Shown in pieces: positions 8,899 through 16,962 of a DNA stretch of 64,000 nt. Within the stretch, counting starts at the first letter, position 1. Every line of letters starts with the position of its first letter. The notes beneath the pieces are model-generated. The model had not been told where the DNA came from. It made no database searches and worked only from the letters and a program-made list of their open reading frames with translations. Source of the DNA: Nocardioides astragali (GTDB taxonomy: Bacteria; Actinomycetota; Actinomycetes; Propionibacteriales; Nocardioidaceae); contig NZ_JAFMZM010000004.1 in assembly GCF_024436375.1 (NCBI RefSeq), positions 186,001 to 250,000 of the forward strand, in the 5' to 3' direction. Position numbers and translations under genes: made by a program.

Positions 8899-9780
8899 AT
8901 GCGCATCTTCGATCCGCACATCCACATGACGTCGCGCACCACTGACGACTACGAGCGGATGCACGCGGCCGGAGTACGCGCCCTGGTCGAGCCCGCGTTC
9001 TGGCTCGGGCAGCCGCGGACCAACGTCGGGTCCTTCACCGACTACTTCGACGCCCTCGTGGGCTGGGAGCGGTTCCGAGCCGCGCAGTTCGGCATCACGC
9101 ACCACTGCACCATCGCGCTCAACCCGAAGGAGGCCAACGACCCCCGCTGCGCCGGGGTCCTCGACGTCCTGCCCCGCTACCTGGCCAAGGACGGGGTGGT
9201 CGCCGTCGGCGAGATCGGCTTCGACTCGATGACCAGTGCCGAGGAAAGCGCGTTCCGGCGCCAGCTCGCCCTCGCCGTCGAGTTCGCGCTCCCTGCCATG
9301 GTCCACACCCCGCACCGCGACAAGGAGGGAGGCACCCGTCGCACCCTCGAGCTGGTCGAGGAGTCCGGCATCGACCCGGGCATGGTCGTGGTCGACCACC
9401 TCAACGAGCTGACGGTCGCCCCGGTGGACGCGCACGGTTGCTGGATGGGGTTCTCGATCTACCCCGACACCAAGATGGACCCCGACCGCATGGTGCGGAT
9501 CCTCCAGGATCGTGGCACCGACAGGGTGCTGGTCAACTCGGCCGCCGACTGGGGACGCAGCGACCCGCTGCTCACGCGCGCGACCGGAGACGCGATGCTC
9601 GCCGCCGGCTTCACCGACGACGACGTCGACCGGGTGCTCTGGCGCAACCCCGTGGAGTTCTTCGGGCAGAGCGGGCGGCTGCTGCTCGACGAGCTCGCGG
9701 GCGCCTCGACCGCGTCCACCGTCGATGCCTCGTCGACGTTCGAGGGCAACTCCGTCCTGCGTGGCCAGCAGGTCACCTGA
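8899..9780 (+). CDS. eboB: EboB: TatD-like metal-dependent hydrolase
   Basis: 293 aa amidohydrolase-fold protein. The ATG lies one base after the eboA stop; an upstream reading would overlap eboA and is rejected. Metal ligands are all present: DPHIHM at residues 5-10 (HxH), GEIGFD near 104 (Glu), MVHTPHRD near 134 (His), VVDHL near 164 (His) and NSAADWG near 212 (Asp). This is the TatD pattern, so a di-metal hydrolase is expected. TatD proteins are DNases or phosphoesterase-like. In the Ebo setting the substrate is more likely a small metabolite or its conjugate, though this is inference. The C-terminal 20 residues are Ser/Thr-rich. The stop overlaps the next ATG (TGATG). Confidence 0.9.
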   Translation: MRIFDPHIHMTSRTTDDYERMHAAGVRALVEPAFWLGQPRTNVGSFTDYFDALVGWERFRAAQFGITHHCTIALNPKEANDPRCAGVLDVLPRYLAKDGVVAVGEIGFDSMTSAEESAFRRQLALAVEFALPAMVHTPHRDKEGGTRRTLELVEESGIDPGMVVVDHLNELTVAPVDAHGCWMGFSIYPDTKMDPDRMVRILQDRGTDRVLVNSAADWGRSDPLLTRATGDAMLAAGFTDDDVDRVLWRNPVEFFGQSGRLLLDELAGASTASTVDASSTFEGNSVLRGQQVT

Positions 9781-10976
9781 TGCGGCTGCGCCACCGCGAC
9801 GGCACCGTCGTCCACCTGGGCTACGGCACCAACGTGCTGCCGGCCGAGGACGTCGAGGGCCTGGTCGCCCAGGCCACCGGCATGGGTGATCGGATCCGCC
9901 GGGCGCTCGACGGCGTCCCTTCGGCCGGCCTCCCTGGCGGGCGCGTCGGGCTCGGGCTCTGGCTGCCGGCGGGCGCCGCTCACCGCCTTGCCGCCGACCC
10001 TGACGGTGTCCGCCTCGTCCGGAGCCGGCTGGCCGAGCACGGTGTGGAGGTCGTGACCGTCAACGCGTTCCCCTTCGCCGCCTTCCAGGAGGCCGTGGTC
10101 AAGCACTCCGTCTACCTGCCGACCTGGACCTCCCGCGAGCGCCTCGACTACACCCTCGCCGCCGCGGAGGTGCTGGCCGGCCTGCTGCCCGACGACGCCG
10201 ACCACGGCTCCATCTCGTCCCTGCCCCTGGCGTGGCACAGCCCGTGGTCCCGGGACGACCAAGGGCTCGCCGAGACCCACCTCGCCGAGCTCGCCACCGG
10301 ACTGGCCGCGCTGGAGGCCACGACGGGACGACGCGTGGTCGTCGGCCTCGAGCCCGAGCCGGGCTGCGTGATCGAGACGGTGGAGGACGCCGTCGACCGG
10401 CTCGCGGCGGTCGACCGCGAGTGGATCGGGGTGTGCCTCGACCTGTGCCACCTCGCCGTCGGCTTCGACGACTGCGAGCGGGCCCTGCGCCTGCTGGACG
10501 AGGCCGAGCTGCGCGTGGTCAAGGCGCAACCGGCGTCGGCTCTCGTCGTCGACGATCCCGCCGACCCGGAGACCAGGGGCGCGCTGGCGTCGTACGCCGA
10601 GGACCGGTTCCTCCACCAGGTGCGGCAGGCTCGCGGACAGGGTCACTGGATCGCAGGCCGCGACGACCTCTCCGAGGCGCTCGACGGTTCCCGGGGGCTT
10701 GCCACGGATGAGCCCTGGCGGGTCCACTTCCACGTGCCGGTGCACGCGGACCCGCGGCCGCCCCTCCGCACCGGCCGCGAGGAGCTGCGTGCCTCGCTCG
10801 CGGCGCTCGTCGGCGGTCCTTCGGCGCGGGTCGACCACCTCGAGGTCGAGACGTACACCTGGTCGGTGCTGCCGGGTGGCGCCCCAGCCGACGACGACGC
10901 GCTCGCGGCCGGGCTCGCGGCCGAGCTCGCCTGGGTGCACGACGAGCTCGTCGGCCTCGGCCTCACCCCACTCTGA
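9780..10976 (+). CDS. eboE: Metabolite traffic protein EboE
   Basis: 398 aa TIM-barrel protein of the xylose-isomerase-like superfamily, recognisable as EboE. The protein begins with LGYGTNVLPAEDV and carries VNAFPFAAF (about residue 100) and LPLAWHSPW (about 150). Probable metal ligands are GLEPEPG (about 188), CLDLCHLAVGF (about 219), FHVPVHAD (about 316) and HLEVETYTW (about 358). It is longer than ordinary sugar isomerases, as EboE proteins are. The ATG overlaps the eboB stop by one base, which suggests translational coupling. Ebo genes are needed in cyanobacteria to deliver a scytonemin precursor to the periplasm, but this protein has no membrane segment or signal peptide, so it acts inside the cell, probably on the precursor. 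Confidence 0.9.
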   Translation: MRLRHRDGTVVHLGYGTNVLPAEDVEGLVAQATGMGDRIRRALDGVPSAGLPGGRVGLGLWLPAGAAHRLAADPDGVRLVRSRLAEHGVEVVTVNAFPFAAFQEAVVKHSVYLPTWTSRERLDYTLAAAEVLAGLLPDDADHGSISSLPLAWHSPWSRDDQGLAETHLAELATGLAALEATTGRRVVVGLEPEPGCVIETVEDAVDRLAAVDREWIGVCLDLCHLAVGFDDCERALRLLDEAELRVVKAQPASALVVDDPADPETRGALASYAEDRFLHQVRQARGQGHWIAGRDDLSEALDGSRGLATDEPWRVHFHVPVHADPRPPLRTGREELRASLAALVGGPSARVDHLEVETYTWSVLPGGAPADDDALAAGLAAELAWVHDELVGLGLTPL

Positions 10977-11016
10977 CTCCAGCTCCCACCCCTACTCACC
11001 CTTCTCGGAGGACCTG

Positions 11017-12411
11017 ATGGACAAGCTTCTCGTCGCTGACGTGGTCGGACTCACCCCCGACCTGCTCCAGCACATGCCGCGCCTGCGGAGCCTGGCCGAC
11101 GCGGGGTCGTCGGCCGTCCTCGAACCGGTCCTGCCGGCCGTCACGTGCAGCGTGCAGTCGACCTTCCTGACCGGCCTGACCCCGGCCGGACACGGCATCG
11201 TCGGCAACGGCTGGTACTTCCGCGACCTCGGCGAGGTCCACCTGTGGCGCCAGCACAACCGCCTGGTGCAGGGCGAGAAGCTCTGGGAGACGATCCGTCG
11301 GCACCTGCCCGGCTACACCGTCGCCAACGTGTGCTGGTGGTACGCCATGGGCGCGACGACGGACTGGACCGTCACCCCCCGCCCGATCTACTACGCCGAC
11401 GGCAAGAAGGCTCCCGACTGCTACACGCGACCGCCGGAGCTGCACGACGAGCTTGTCGCCGAGCTCGGCGAGTTCCCGCTGTTCCAGTACTGGGGGCCCA
11501 CGGCGTCCATCCGCTCGACGGAGTGGATCGTCGGCGCGGCGCGGCACCTGATGCCTCGCGCCGACCTCACCCTCGCCTACCTCCCGCACCTCGACTACGA
11601 CCTCCAGCGGTTCGGGCCCGACGCGCCACAGGCCCGACAGGCTGCTCGTGCCGTCGACACCGCCCTCGCTCCGCTGCTCGACGACGCCGCGCGGCTGGGC
11701 GCCCGGGTCGTGGTGCTCTCGGAGTACGGGATCACCCGGGCGGACACGCCGGTCGACGTCAACCGGGCACTGCGCGCCGCCGGGCTGCTGGAGGTCTACA
11801 CCCAGGACGGCATGGAGTACCTCGACCCGTGGGCCTCGCGAGCGTTCGCCGTCGCCGACCACCAGGTGGCGCACGTCTACGTCGCCGACCCGGCGGACCT
11901 CGAGCGGGTGCGGTCGGTGTGCGCGGGCCTCACCGGGGTGGCTGACGTGCTCGACAAGTCCGGCCGGGCCGAGGTCGGCCTGGACCACGAGCGCGCGGGC
12001 GAGCTCGTGCTCGTCGCCGAGCCGACCGCGTGGTTCACCTACTACTACTGGGAGGACGACGACCGCGCACCTGACTTCGCCCGAGGCGTCGAGATCCACC
12101 GCAAGCCCGGCTACGACCCCGCCGAGCTGCTCTTCGACCCGGAGGACCGGCTGGTCAAGGCGAAGGCCGCCCTCACGCTGGCCCGCAAGGCGGCGGGCCT
12201 GCGCTACGCGATGAAGGTGGTGCCGCTCGACCCCTCTCCCGTGCGGGGCACGCACGGTCGGCTCCCTGCGCGCGACGCCGACGCCCCGATGATGCTGTGT
12301 GACCGCCCCGGGGTGCTGGGCGACCGCGTCGCGGCCACCGATGTCCGGGACCTGCTGCTCGACCTGGTGGGCGTGGGGGCCGGGACACCGGCCGGCTCGC
12401 CGGTCCCGTGA
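11017..12411 (+). CDS. eboF: Alkaline-phosphatase-superfamily phosphodiesterase (EboF-like)
   Basis: 464 aa, related to nucleotide pyrophosphatase/phosphodiesterases. GGAGG at 11007-11011 supports the 11017 ATG after a 40-base gap. The expected nucleophile Thr is present in AVTCSVQST (about residue 43), followed by GLTPAGHGIVGNGW, the family's substrate-site loop. The second half is unusual. In the LDYDLQRFGPD segment (about 192) the His normally four residues after Asp is Gln, and the usual SDHG metal motif reads SEYG (about 235). Several canonical zinc ligands are therefore altered, so the chemistry may differ from that of NPP enzymes. A later DHQVAH still has His. The end overlaps the polyprenyl synthase gene by GTGA. 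The name EboF is by position and family. Confidence 0.82.
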   Translation: MDKLLVADVVGLTPDLLQHMPRLRSLADAGSSAVLEPVLPAVTCSVQSTFLTGLTPAGHGIVGNGWYFRDLGEVHLWRQHNRLVQGEKLWETIRRHLPGYTVANVCWWYAMGATTDWTVTPRPIYYADGKKAPDCYTRPPELHDELVAELGEFPLFQYWGPTASIRSTEWIVGAARHLMPRADLTLAYLPHLDYDLQRFGPDAPQARQAARAVDTALAPLLDDAARLGARVVVLSEYGITRADTPVDVNRALRAAGLLEVYTQDGMEYLDPWASRAFAVADHQVAHVYVADPADLERVRSVCAGLTGVADVLDKSGRAEVGLDHERAGELVLVAEPTAWFTYYYWEDDDRAPDFARGVEIHRKPGYDPAELLFDPEDRLVKAKAALTLARKAAGLRYAMKVVPLDPSPVRGTHGRLPARDADAPMMLCDRPGVLGDRVAATDVRDLLLDLVGVGAGTPAGSPVP

Positions 12412-13370
12412 CAGCCGGGGACGACCTCCTCGAACGCGTACGGCAGCGGCTCCGGACGCCTCCGTCGTGCGGAGTACCCGCCGTGGACCGGCTGGTCGTC
12501 GATGCCTTGCGACCGGGCAAGCTGCTGCGTCCGGACCTCGTGGTGCGCAGTGCGGCCGCTGCCCTCGGAGGTCCGGACCCGGATCCTGACGCGGAGCGTC
12601 GCGTCGTCGAGGGCGCGCTGTCGGTGGAGCTGCTGCACGTGGCCACGCTCGTGCACGACGACATCATCGACACGTCCCTGGTGCGCCGCGGACGGCCGTC
12701 GGTGGTCGCGAGCGGGGGAGTCGCGACCGCGATCGTCGTCGGCGACCTGCTGCTCGCCCGTGGCGCAGCCGCGGCCGCAGCGTCAGCAGCGGGGGCTCCT
12801 GCGGTCTGGTCGCGTGCGCTCGACTGCATGGCGGCCGGTCAGCTCCGCGAGGTGGGCCTCACCGCGGCGCCGTCGATCCAGGCGCACGCCGAGTACGCGT
12901 CCCTCAAGACGGCCGAGCTGTTCCGGTCGAGCGCGGAGATCGGTGCGCTCGCGGCAGGTGCTGCTCCCCATGTCGTCGAGGCCCACGGCGCGTTCGGGCT
13001 GCACTTCGGCATGGCCTTCCAGCACGTCGACGACCTCCTCGACACCATCGGCGACCCGCGCCGGATGGGCAAACCGGTCGGTGCGGATGCAAGGAACGGC
13101 GTCCCGACAGCGGTGTCCCTCCTGTCCGAGGACGACTCGCTGGAGGACGTGGCGGGCCTCGTCGCCGCCGAGCTCGACGCGGCTCGAGCAGCGCTGCCAC
13201 CGGATCGCCCTGCCGCGGCCCTCGGCGCGTGGGGAGCGGCAGCACTGCGTCGTGCGTTCGACGCCTCGCTCCCCGAGAAGGATCGGGGTTGGGCCGAGTC
13301 GCTGAGCCGGGCCTTCGACAGTCTCGAGCACGAGTCCGGCTCCCACCGGGCCGCGAAGCTCAGGGCATGA
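12408..13370 (+). CDS. Polyprenyl diphosphate synthase
   Basis: 320 aa trans-isoprenyl diphosphate synthase, GTG start within a GTGA overlap. Both Asp-rich motifs are present: DDIID at residues 84-88 and DDLLD at about 208-212, with GKLLRP near 37, RRGRPS after the first motif, and KTAELF near 168. The enzyme condenses isopentenyl diphosphate with an allylic diphosphate. Chain length cannot be fixed from sequence alone; the residues before the first DDxxD (LLHVATLVH) are of the small-to-medium type, without bulky aromatics. Ordinary menaquinone-type synthases lie elsewhere in actinomycete genomes. Placement as the last gene of the Ebo-type operon suggests that it makes the donor for the UbiA-type enzyme at 6479. 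Confidence 0.88.
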   Translation: MTAGDDLLERVRQRLRTPPSCGVPAVDRLVVDALRPGKLLRPDLVVRSAAAALGGPDPDPDAERRVVEGALSVELLHVATLVHDDIIDTSLVRRGRPSVVASGGVATAIVVGDLLLARGAAAAAASAAGAPAVWSRALDCMAAGQLREVGLTAAPSIQAHAEYASLKTAELFRSSAEIGALAAGAAPHVVEAHGAFGLHFGMAFQHVDDLLDTIGDPRRMGKPVGADARNGVPTAVSLLSEDDSLEDVAGLVAAELDAARAALPPDRPAAALGAWGAAALRRAFDASLPEKDRGWAESLSRAFDSLEHESGSHRAAKLRA

Positions 13371-13466
13371 CACACCTCTCCGACCCCCAGAGTCCCTCCC
13401 AGAGCAACGCCTAGGTCGCCTGCTTCGGGTGATCCTCGGGACCCGGGCGAGCGCAACGATCGCACC

Positions 13467-14036
13467 ATGAGTGGATCGGTGATGGTCCTCGTCGGGCTGC
13501 TGCTGGCGCTGGCAGGGATCTGGTCGATCCGCCTCGTCCTGGTGAGTTCGGGCGCGGGCGCCTCCTGGCTGCTGGCCGACGCGTTCGGGGCCGGTACGGC
13601 GACCGGCCTTGCGCTCGCCGCGGCCGGCGGCGTCCTCGCCTTCGTGACCGGCCTGCTCGCGGCGCGTGTGGTCTTCTTCGTCGTGGGCCTGGTCGTCGGG
13701 GCCGTCATCGGGGCGCGTCTGTTCGCGATCCTCGACACCGGCGAGGCGAGCGTCCTGCTGGCCGCCGTCTTCGTGCCTGCCGTCGCCGTCGTCGGAGGCG
13801 TGGTCATCGGGCGGTGGCGCGAGCGGGTGGTCGGCTGGGCAACGGCATTGGGGGGCTCGGCCCTGGTGCTCGCCGGCCTGGGCCGCCTGGATGCCGACAC
13901 CCCAGACGTGCTCAGCGACCCCCGGGGGTACGGCGAGCAGGGACTCGCCGTCGTGGCATGGGCCGCGCTGGCCGTCCTGGGTCGCCTCGTCCAGCAACGC
14001 GGCATCCGGCCTCGCGCGCGAACGGGGACGTCGTGA
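13467..14036 (+). CDS. Hypothetical multi-pass membrane protein
   Basis: 189 aa, with about six hydrophobic segments and a short basic C-terminus. I do not recognise the family; the layout resembles TM0081/DUF4203-like proteins with paired Gly/Ala/Val-rich helices (GLLAARVVFFVVGLVVGAVIG). An AACGAT hexamer ends 6 bases before the ATG, so a leaderless transcript is possible; no Shine-Dalgarno is visible. It lies 96 bases after the polyprenyl synthase and just before a YbhN-like membrane gene. The region 13371-13466 otherwise shows nothing. Inner-membrane location is certain from composition; function is unknown. Confidence 0.75.
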   Translation: MSGSVMVLVGLLLALAGIWSIRLVLVSSGAGASWLLADAFGAGTATGLALAAAGGVLAFVTGLLAARVVFFVVGLVVGAVIGARLFAILDTGEASVLLAAVFVPAVAVVGGVVIGRWRERVVGWATALGGSALVLAGLGRLDADTPDVLSDPRGYGEQGLAVVAWAALAVLGRLVQQRGIRPRARTGTS

Positions 14037-14070
14037 CGGGCGCGAATGGGGGACGGGTGACGCCCCACCG

Positions 14071-15102
14071 GTGCCGGATGCCGACGCGGACCAACGCACC
14101 CGTCCGGTCTGGATCCGGCCGGTGCTCGTCATCGTCGTCGTGGCGGTGTGCGGCTGGCTTGCTTCGACGTTCCTCGGTGCCATCGACTGGGCGTCCGTCG
14201 GGAAGGCGCTGAGTCGGTTGACGGCGTGGCAGATGCTCGTGCTGGTGGCGGTGCTGCTCGTCCGCCAGACGCTCAACGCGCTGCCGCTGGCTCTTTTCAT
14301 CGAAGGTCTCGGCGCGGCACGCGCTCTGTTGAACGACCTCGTGGCCTCACTCATGGCCGTCGTCGCGCCGCCACCGGGTGACATCGTCGTACGGGTGGCG
14401 ATGTTCCGTACGTGGGGCATCGATGCCTCGCGCGGACTCGCCGGGGCGACGATGAACATGGTGGCGTTCTACGTCAACCGCTTCGCTGCTCCCGTCGTCG
14501 GCCTGGTCGTGCTCGCCGCCCTCGGCAGTGGCACCCAGCGGGTGGCGGCCGCGATCGCAAGTGGCGTGGTCGCCCTCGTGATGGCGGTGGTGATCTCCCT
14601 CATGGTCCGTCGGGAGCGGTTCGCCGCCAGGCTGGCACGGGCGTCTGGGAACGTCGCCCGCCGCGTCCGGTCCTCCGTGGACCCGGAGGCGTGGGTCGGT
14701 GCAGCGACCGGGTTCCAGGAGCACGTCTCGGCGGGCTATCGCCGTGCGTTCCCGCGCTCGCTGCTCGCCCTGACCGCGATGGTGCTCTCGGACGCCTGCA
14801 TCCTGCTGCTGGCTCTCCGGTTCGTGGGCGTCTCCGCGCCTCAGGTGCCGGCCTACGAGGTCGTCGGCATCTTCTTCCTCGCCTACCCCCTGACCCTGCC
14901 GCCGATGATGGGCCTGGGCATCTACGACGTCGTCCTGCTCGGAGCCTTCATGGAGCTCGGTGGTGCGGCCCTCGAGCCCGAGCTGGTGGCGGCGATCACG
15001 GTGTGGCGGGCCGTGACCCTCCTCGGTCCCGTCCTGATCGGGGGGATCGTGACGCTCGTGTGGCGAAGTCGACCGCGAGGTTCACCAGGAGCGGTGTCGT
15101 GA
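14071..15102 (+). CDS. YbhN/LPG-synthase transmembrane-domain protein (flippase-like)
   Basis: About 343 aa with eight or so membrane helices, of the family known as the lysylphosphatidylglycerol synthase transmembrane region (PF03706/YbhN). Typical features are the N-terminal segment RPVLVIVVVAVCGWLAS, the conserved PLALFIEGLG and VAPPPGDIVVRVAMFR loops, MNMVAFYVNRF, and a C-terminal PPMMGLGIYDVVLLGAF. The start is uncertain: the GTG at 14071 gives a short polar lead before helix 1, whereas earlier readings overlap the upstream membrane gene in another frame. No aminoacyl-transferase domain is attached, so it is not a full MprF. Family members are thought to translocate lipids or polyisoprenoid-linked molecules. 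The next gene overlaps by GTGA. Confidence 0.75.
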   Translation: MPDADADQRTRPVWIRPVLVIVVVAVCGWLASTFLGAIDWASVGKALSRLTAWQMLVLVAVLLVRQTLNALPLALFIEGLGAARALLNDLVASLMAVVAPPPGDIVVRVAMFRTWGIDASRGLAGATMNMVAFYVNRFAAPVVGLVVLAALGSGTQRVAAAIASGVVALVMAVVISLMVRRERFAARLARASGNVARRVRSSVDPEAWVGAATGFQEHVSAGYRRAFPRSLLALTAMVLSDACILLLALRFVGVSAPQVPAYEVVGIFFLAYPLTLPPMMGLGIYDVVLLGAFMELGGAALEPELVAAITVWRAVTLLGPVLIGGIVTLVWRSRPRGSPGAVS

Positions 15103-15545
15103 CCGAGCAGCCCGCGACCGCGACGGTGCCGGCCTGGGTCGTCGCCCATCGGGCCGACGTGGTCGATCTCTTCGTCTACGTGGTCGTGCTCAACCTCGCT
15201 GTGGAGCACGTCCCCGCCGTGATCAGCGAGGGTTTCACCCTCTCGCTGCTGACAGCTGCCCTCCTCAAGGTCACGCTCGAGCTGGTGATCCTCCTCAAGG
15301 GCCTCGTCCTGGCTCGCCTTCGCGCGGCAACCACGCGGCGGGTCCAGACGACCTCTGCCGTCATGCTGTGGGTGGTGGCGGCAGGGAGCAAGCTCGTCGT
15401 GCTCTGGCTCATCGACATCGTCTTCGGAGGGTCGGTCAGCCTGGGGGGCTTCATCCCCGTGACCCTGCTCGTCCTCGTCCTCCTGATGTCGCGATCCGCT
15501 GTGAGGCGGCTGCTCTACGGGGCACCCGCTCTGGAGGAGGGCTGA
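15099..15545 (+). CDS. Small four-helix membrane protein
   Basis: 148 aa, beginning at the GTG overlapping the stop of the YbhN-like gene (GTGA), with AGGAG 7 bases upstream. It has about four hydrophobic segments: VVDLFVYVVVLNLAVEHVPA, LLTAALLKVTLELVILLKGL, SAVMLWVVAAGSKLVVLWLI and GFIPVTLLVLVLLM. No named family is evident to me. The tight coupling suggests a partner of the preceding membrane protein. The stop lies two bases before the end of the convergent META lipoprotein gene. Confidence 0.75.
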   Translation: MTEQPATATVPAWVVAHRADVVDLFVYVVVLNLAVEHVPAVISEGFTLSLLTAALLKVTLELVILLKGLVLARLRAATTRRVQTTSAVMLWVVAAGSKLVVLWLIDIVFGGSVSLGGFIPVTLLVLVLLMSRSAVRRLLYGAPALEEG

Positions 15546-15546
15546 C

Positions 15547-16383
15547 TCATCGGACCTCGAGGAAGAGCCCCCGGCCGTCCCTGGTCACGACCAGGAGGTG
15601 CTCGTGGAGATCGACATTGTGGGCGGGCCCGTCGAGGAGTGCCAGCACGGCCCGCTCCGTCTGGCGCGCGGGGCCGGTGCAGCGTCCGCGCTGGACCGTG
15701 GTGTTGGCGAACGCCAGGGTCGTCGCGACGACGCTGACGGTGGTGCGACCGCTCCGGCACCCGGTGAAGAGACGGCTGAGGCCTTCGGGACCGACATCGA
15801 GCCTCGGGCGGCGGGTGTTGACCGGAAGTCGGGAGACGGCGCCGTCGGACACGGTGCCGATGACGGTCCAGGTGCGTCCGAGCAGGCCGACGAGGTCGTC
15901 CGTCGGCGCGCTGGCCAGCTCGATGGTGACCCCGTCTCCCTCCAGTGTGAGCGCGTCACCCTCCGCGGTCGCCGTGACGCCGGACGTGAGCAGGCCGGCG
16001 AGCCACTCGTCCTGCTCGCCCAGCTCGGGGTCGCACATCATCCTGGTGGCGGCCGGCTCCTCGGCCCAGGCGAGGGTGGCGCCGTCCACCTCGAGGGACC
16101 CGAACAACGAGTTGCACCCCGCCCAGACCGACATCGTGCCGTCCTCGAACGTCATCTCGATGGCGGACCCGGGCGCCAGCTCGCGGCCCTCGACCGACGT
16201 CGACGCGTACGACATCCCGTCCAGCGCGGCCGGGTCGAGGGTGGCGCTGGCGGGCTCCGGTGATGGCGGGGACGAGGTCGAATCTCCGTCGGAGTCATCG
16301 GCGCACGCGACGAGCATCCCTGCGACGAGCAGTGCGGCACCGAGCCGGGCGAGCCGCTGTCGGCCTCCGCACACGTGGGACAT
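15547..16383 (-). CDS. META-domain lipoprotein
   Basis: 278 aa. It begins with a lipoprotein signal: a basic start, a hydrophobic GAALLVAGML stretch and LVAC as lipobox (Cys near residue 27), followed by an acidic, Ser/Pro-rich linker, so it should be an exported lipid-anchored protein. Residues about 65-155 form a META/HslJ domain (FEDGTMSVWAGCNSLFG, then ATRMMCDPEL). A second, weaker META-like repeat covers about 160-278 (LLGRTWTVIG, FTGCRSGR, LAFANTT, RGRCTG and LLVVTRDG). HslJ-type domains in E. coli are linked to heat and novobiocin resistance; function in actinomycetes is unclear. It is convergent with the small membrane gene at 15099. Confidence 0.83.
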   Translation of the reverse strand: MSHVCGGRQRLARLGAALLVAGMLVACADDSDGDSTSSPPSPEPASATLDPAALDGMSYASTSVEGRELAPGSAIEMTFEDGTMSVWAGCNSLFGSLEVDGATLAWAEEPAATRMMCDPELGEQDEWLAGLLTSGVTATAEGDALTLEGDGVTIELASAPTDDLVGLLGRTWTVIGTVSDGAVSRLPVNTRRPRLDVGPEGLSRLFTGCRSGRTTVSVVATTLAFANTTVQRGRCTGPARQTERAVLALLDGPAHNVDLHEHLLVVTRDGRGLFLEVR

Positions 16384-16391
16384 GACGGGTT

Positions 16392-16877
16392 CTAGTCCGC
16401 GAAGACCTCGCGGATCGCGGCTTCCTGCGCGTCACTGAGGTTGGTGAAGATGAGCTCGGGCCGCTGGTCCGCGAACGCGTCGCGGACCTTGTCCATGACC
16501 GCGTCGGACGACATGACGAACAAGGCGGACGTGCCGGGGGAGACCCCGTCCCGGACCTTGTCGATGAAGCGGTCGTCGATGCCGACGTCCCGCAAGGAGC
16601 CGGCGAGTGCTCCTGACGCGGCGCCGACGGCGGCGCCCAGGAGCGGCACGAAGAAGATCAGGCCGAACAACAGGCCCCAGAACGCCCCGCCCAGGGCGCC
16701 GGCTCCTGCGAGGTTGTGCAGCTGGCGGGTCCTGGGGCGCTTCCTGCCCTCCTCCCATCTGACGGTCGCGGCGTCGTGGATCGTGATCAGGTGCTGGGTG
16801 GAGAGGTCTGCCAGCACTTTGGTCGCCGCGTCGGCGCCCTCAGCAGTGTCGAACCTCCAGACCGTGAGGGTGCCCAT
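16392..16877 (-). CDS. DUF1269 family membrane-associated protein
   Basis: 161 aa, taken from the ATG of MGTLTVWRFDTAEGA, with an AAGGAC ribosome site upstream. An upstream reading exists but lacks family similarity. DUF1269 layout: a ferredoxin-like N-terminal half (GADAATKVLADL), a basic linker, a Gly-rich hydrophobic hairpin (GALGGAFWGLLFGLIFF, then LLGAAVGAASGALAG), and a C-terminal half ending in FTNLSDAQEAAIREVF. The family has no established function and is often near stress genes. It sits 8 bases upstream of the META lipoprotein in the same direction, so the two are probably cotranscribed. The promoter should lie in 16878-17093, shared with the divergent NhaC gene. Confidence 0.83.
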   Translation of the reverse strand: MGTLTVWRFDTAEGADAATKVLADLSTQHLITIHDAATVRWEEGRKRPRTRQLHNLAGAGALGGAFWGLLFGLIFFVPLLGAAVGAASGALAGSLRDVGIDDRFIDKVRDGVSPGTSALFVMSSDAVMDKVRDAFADQRPELIFTNLSDAQEAAIREVFAD

Positions 16878-16945
16878 GCTCGTGTCCTTCGCTTGCGACC
16901 TTGCTGACCTGTCCACGAGTCTGGTGAGTGCCCGGACCCGCGACC

Positions 16946-16962
16946 TCCCCCGATCCGGGGGA
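16946..16962. promoter_or_regulatory. Inverted repeat in the DUF1269/nhaC divergent region
   Basis: TCCCCCG, three bases, then CGGGGGA form a perfect 7+7 inverted repeat in the 216-base region between divergent genes. A second perfect palindrome, GCCGTACGGC, lies at 16997-17006. Either could be an operator; the MalT-like regulator at 21339-24104 is one candidate binder, but that is a guess from proximity. Confidence 0.35.
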
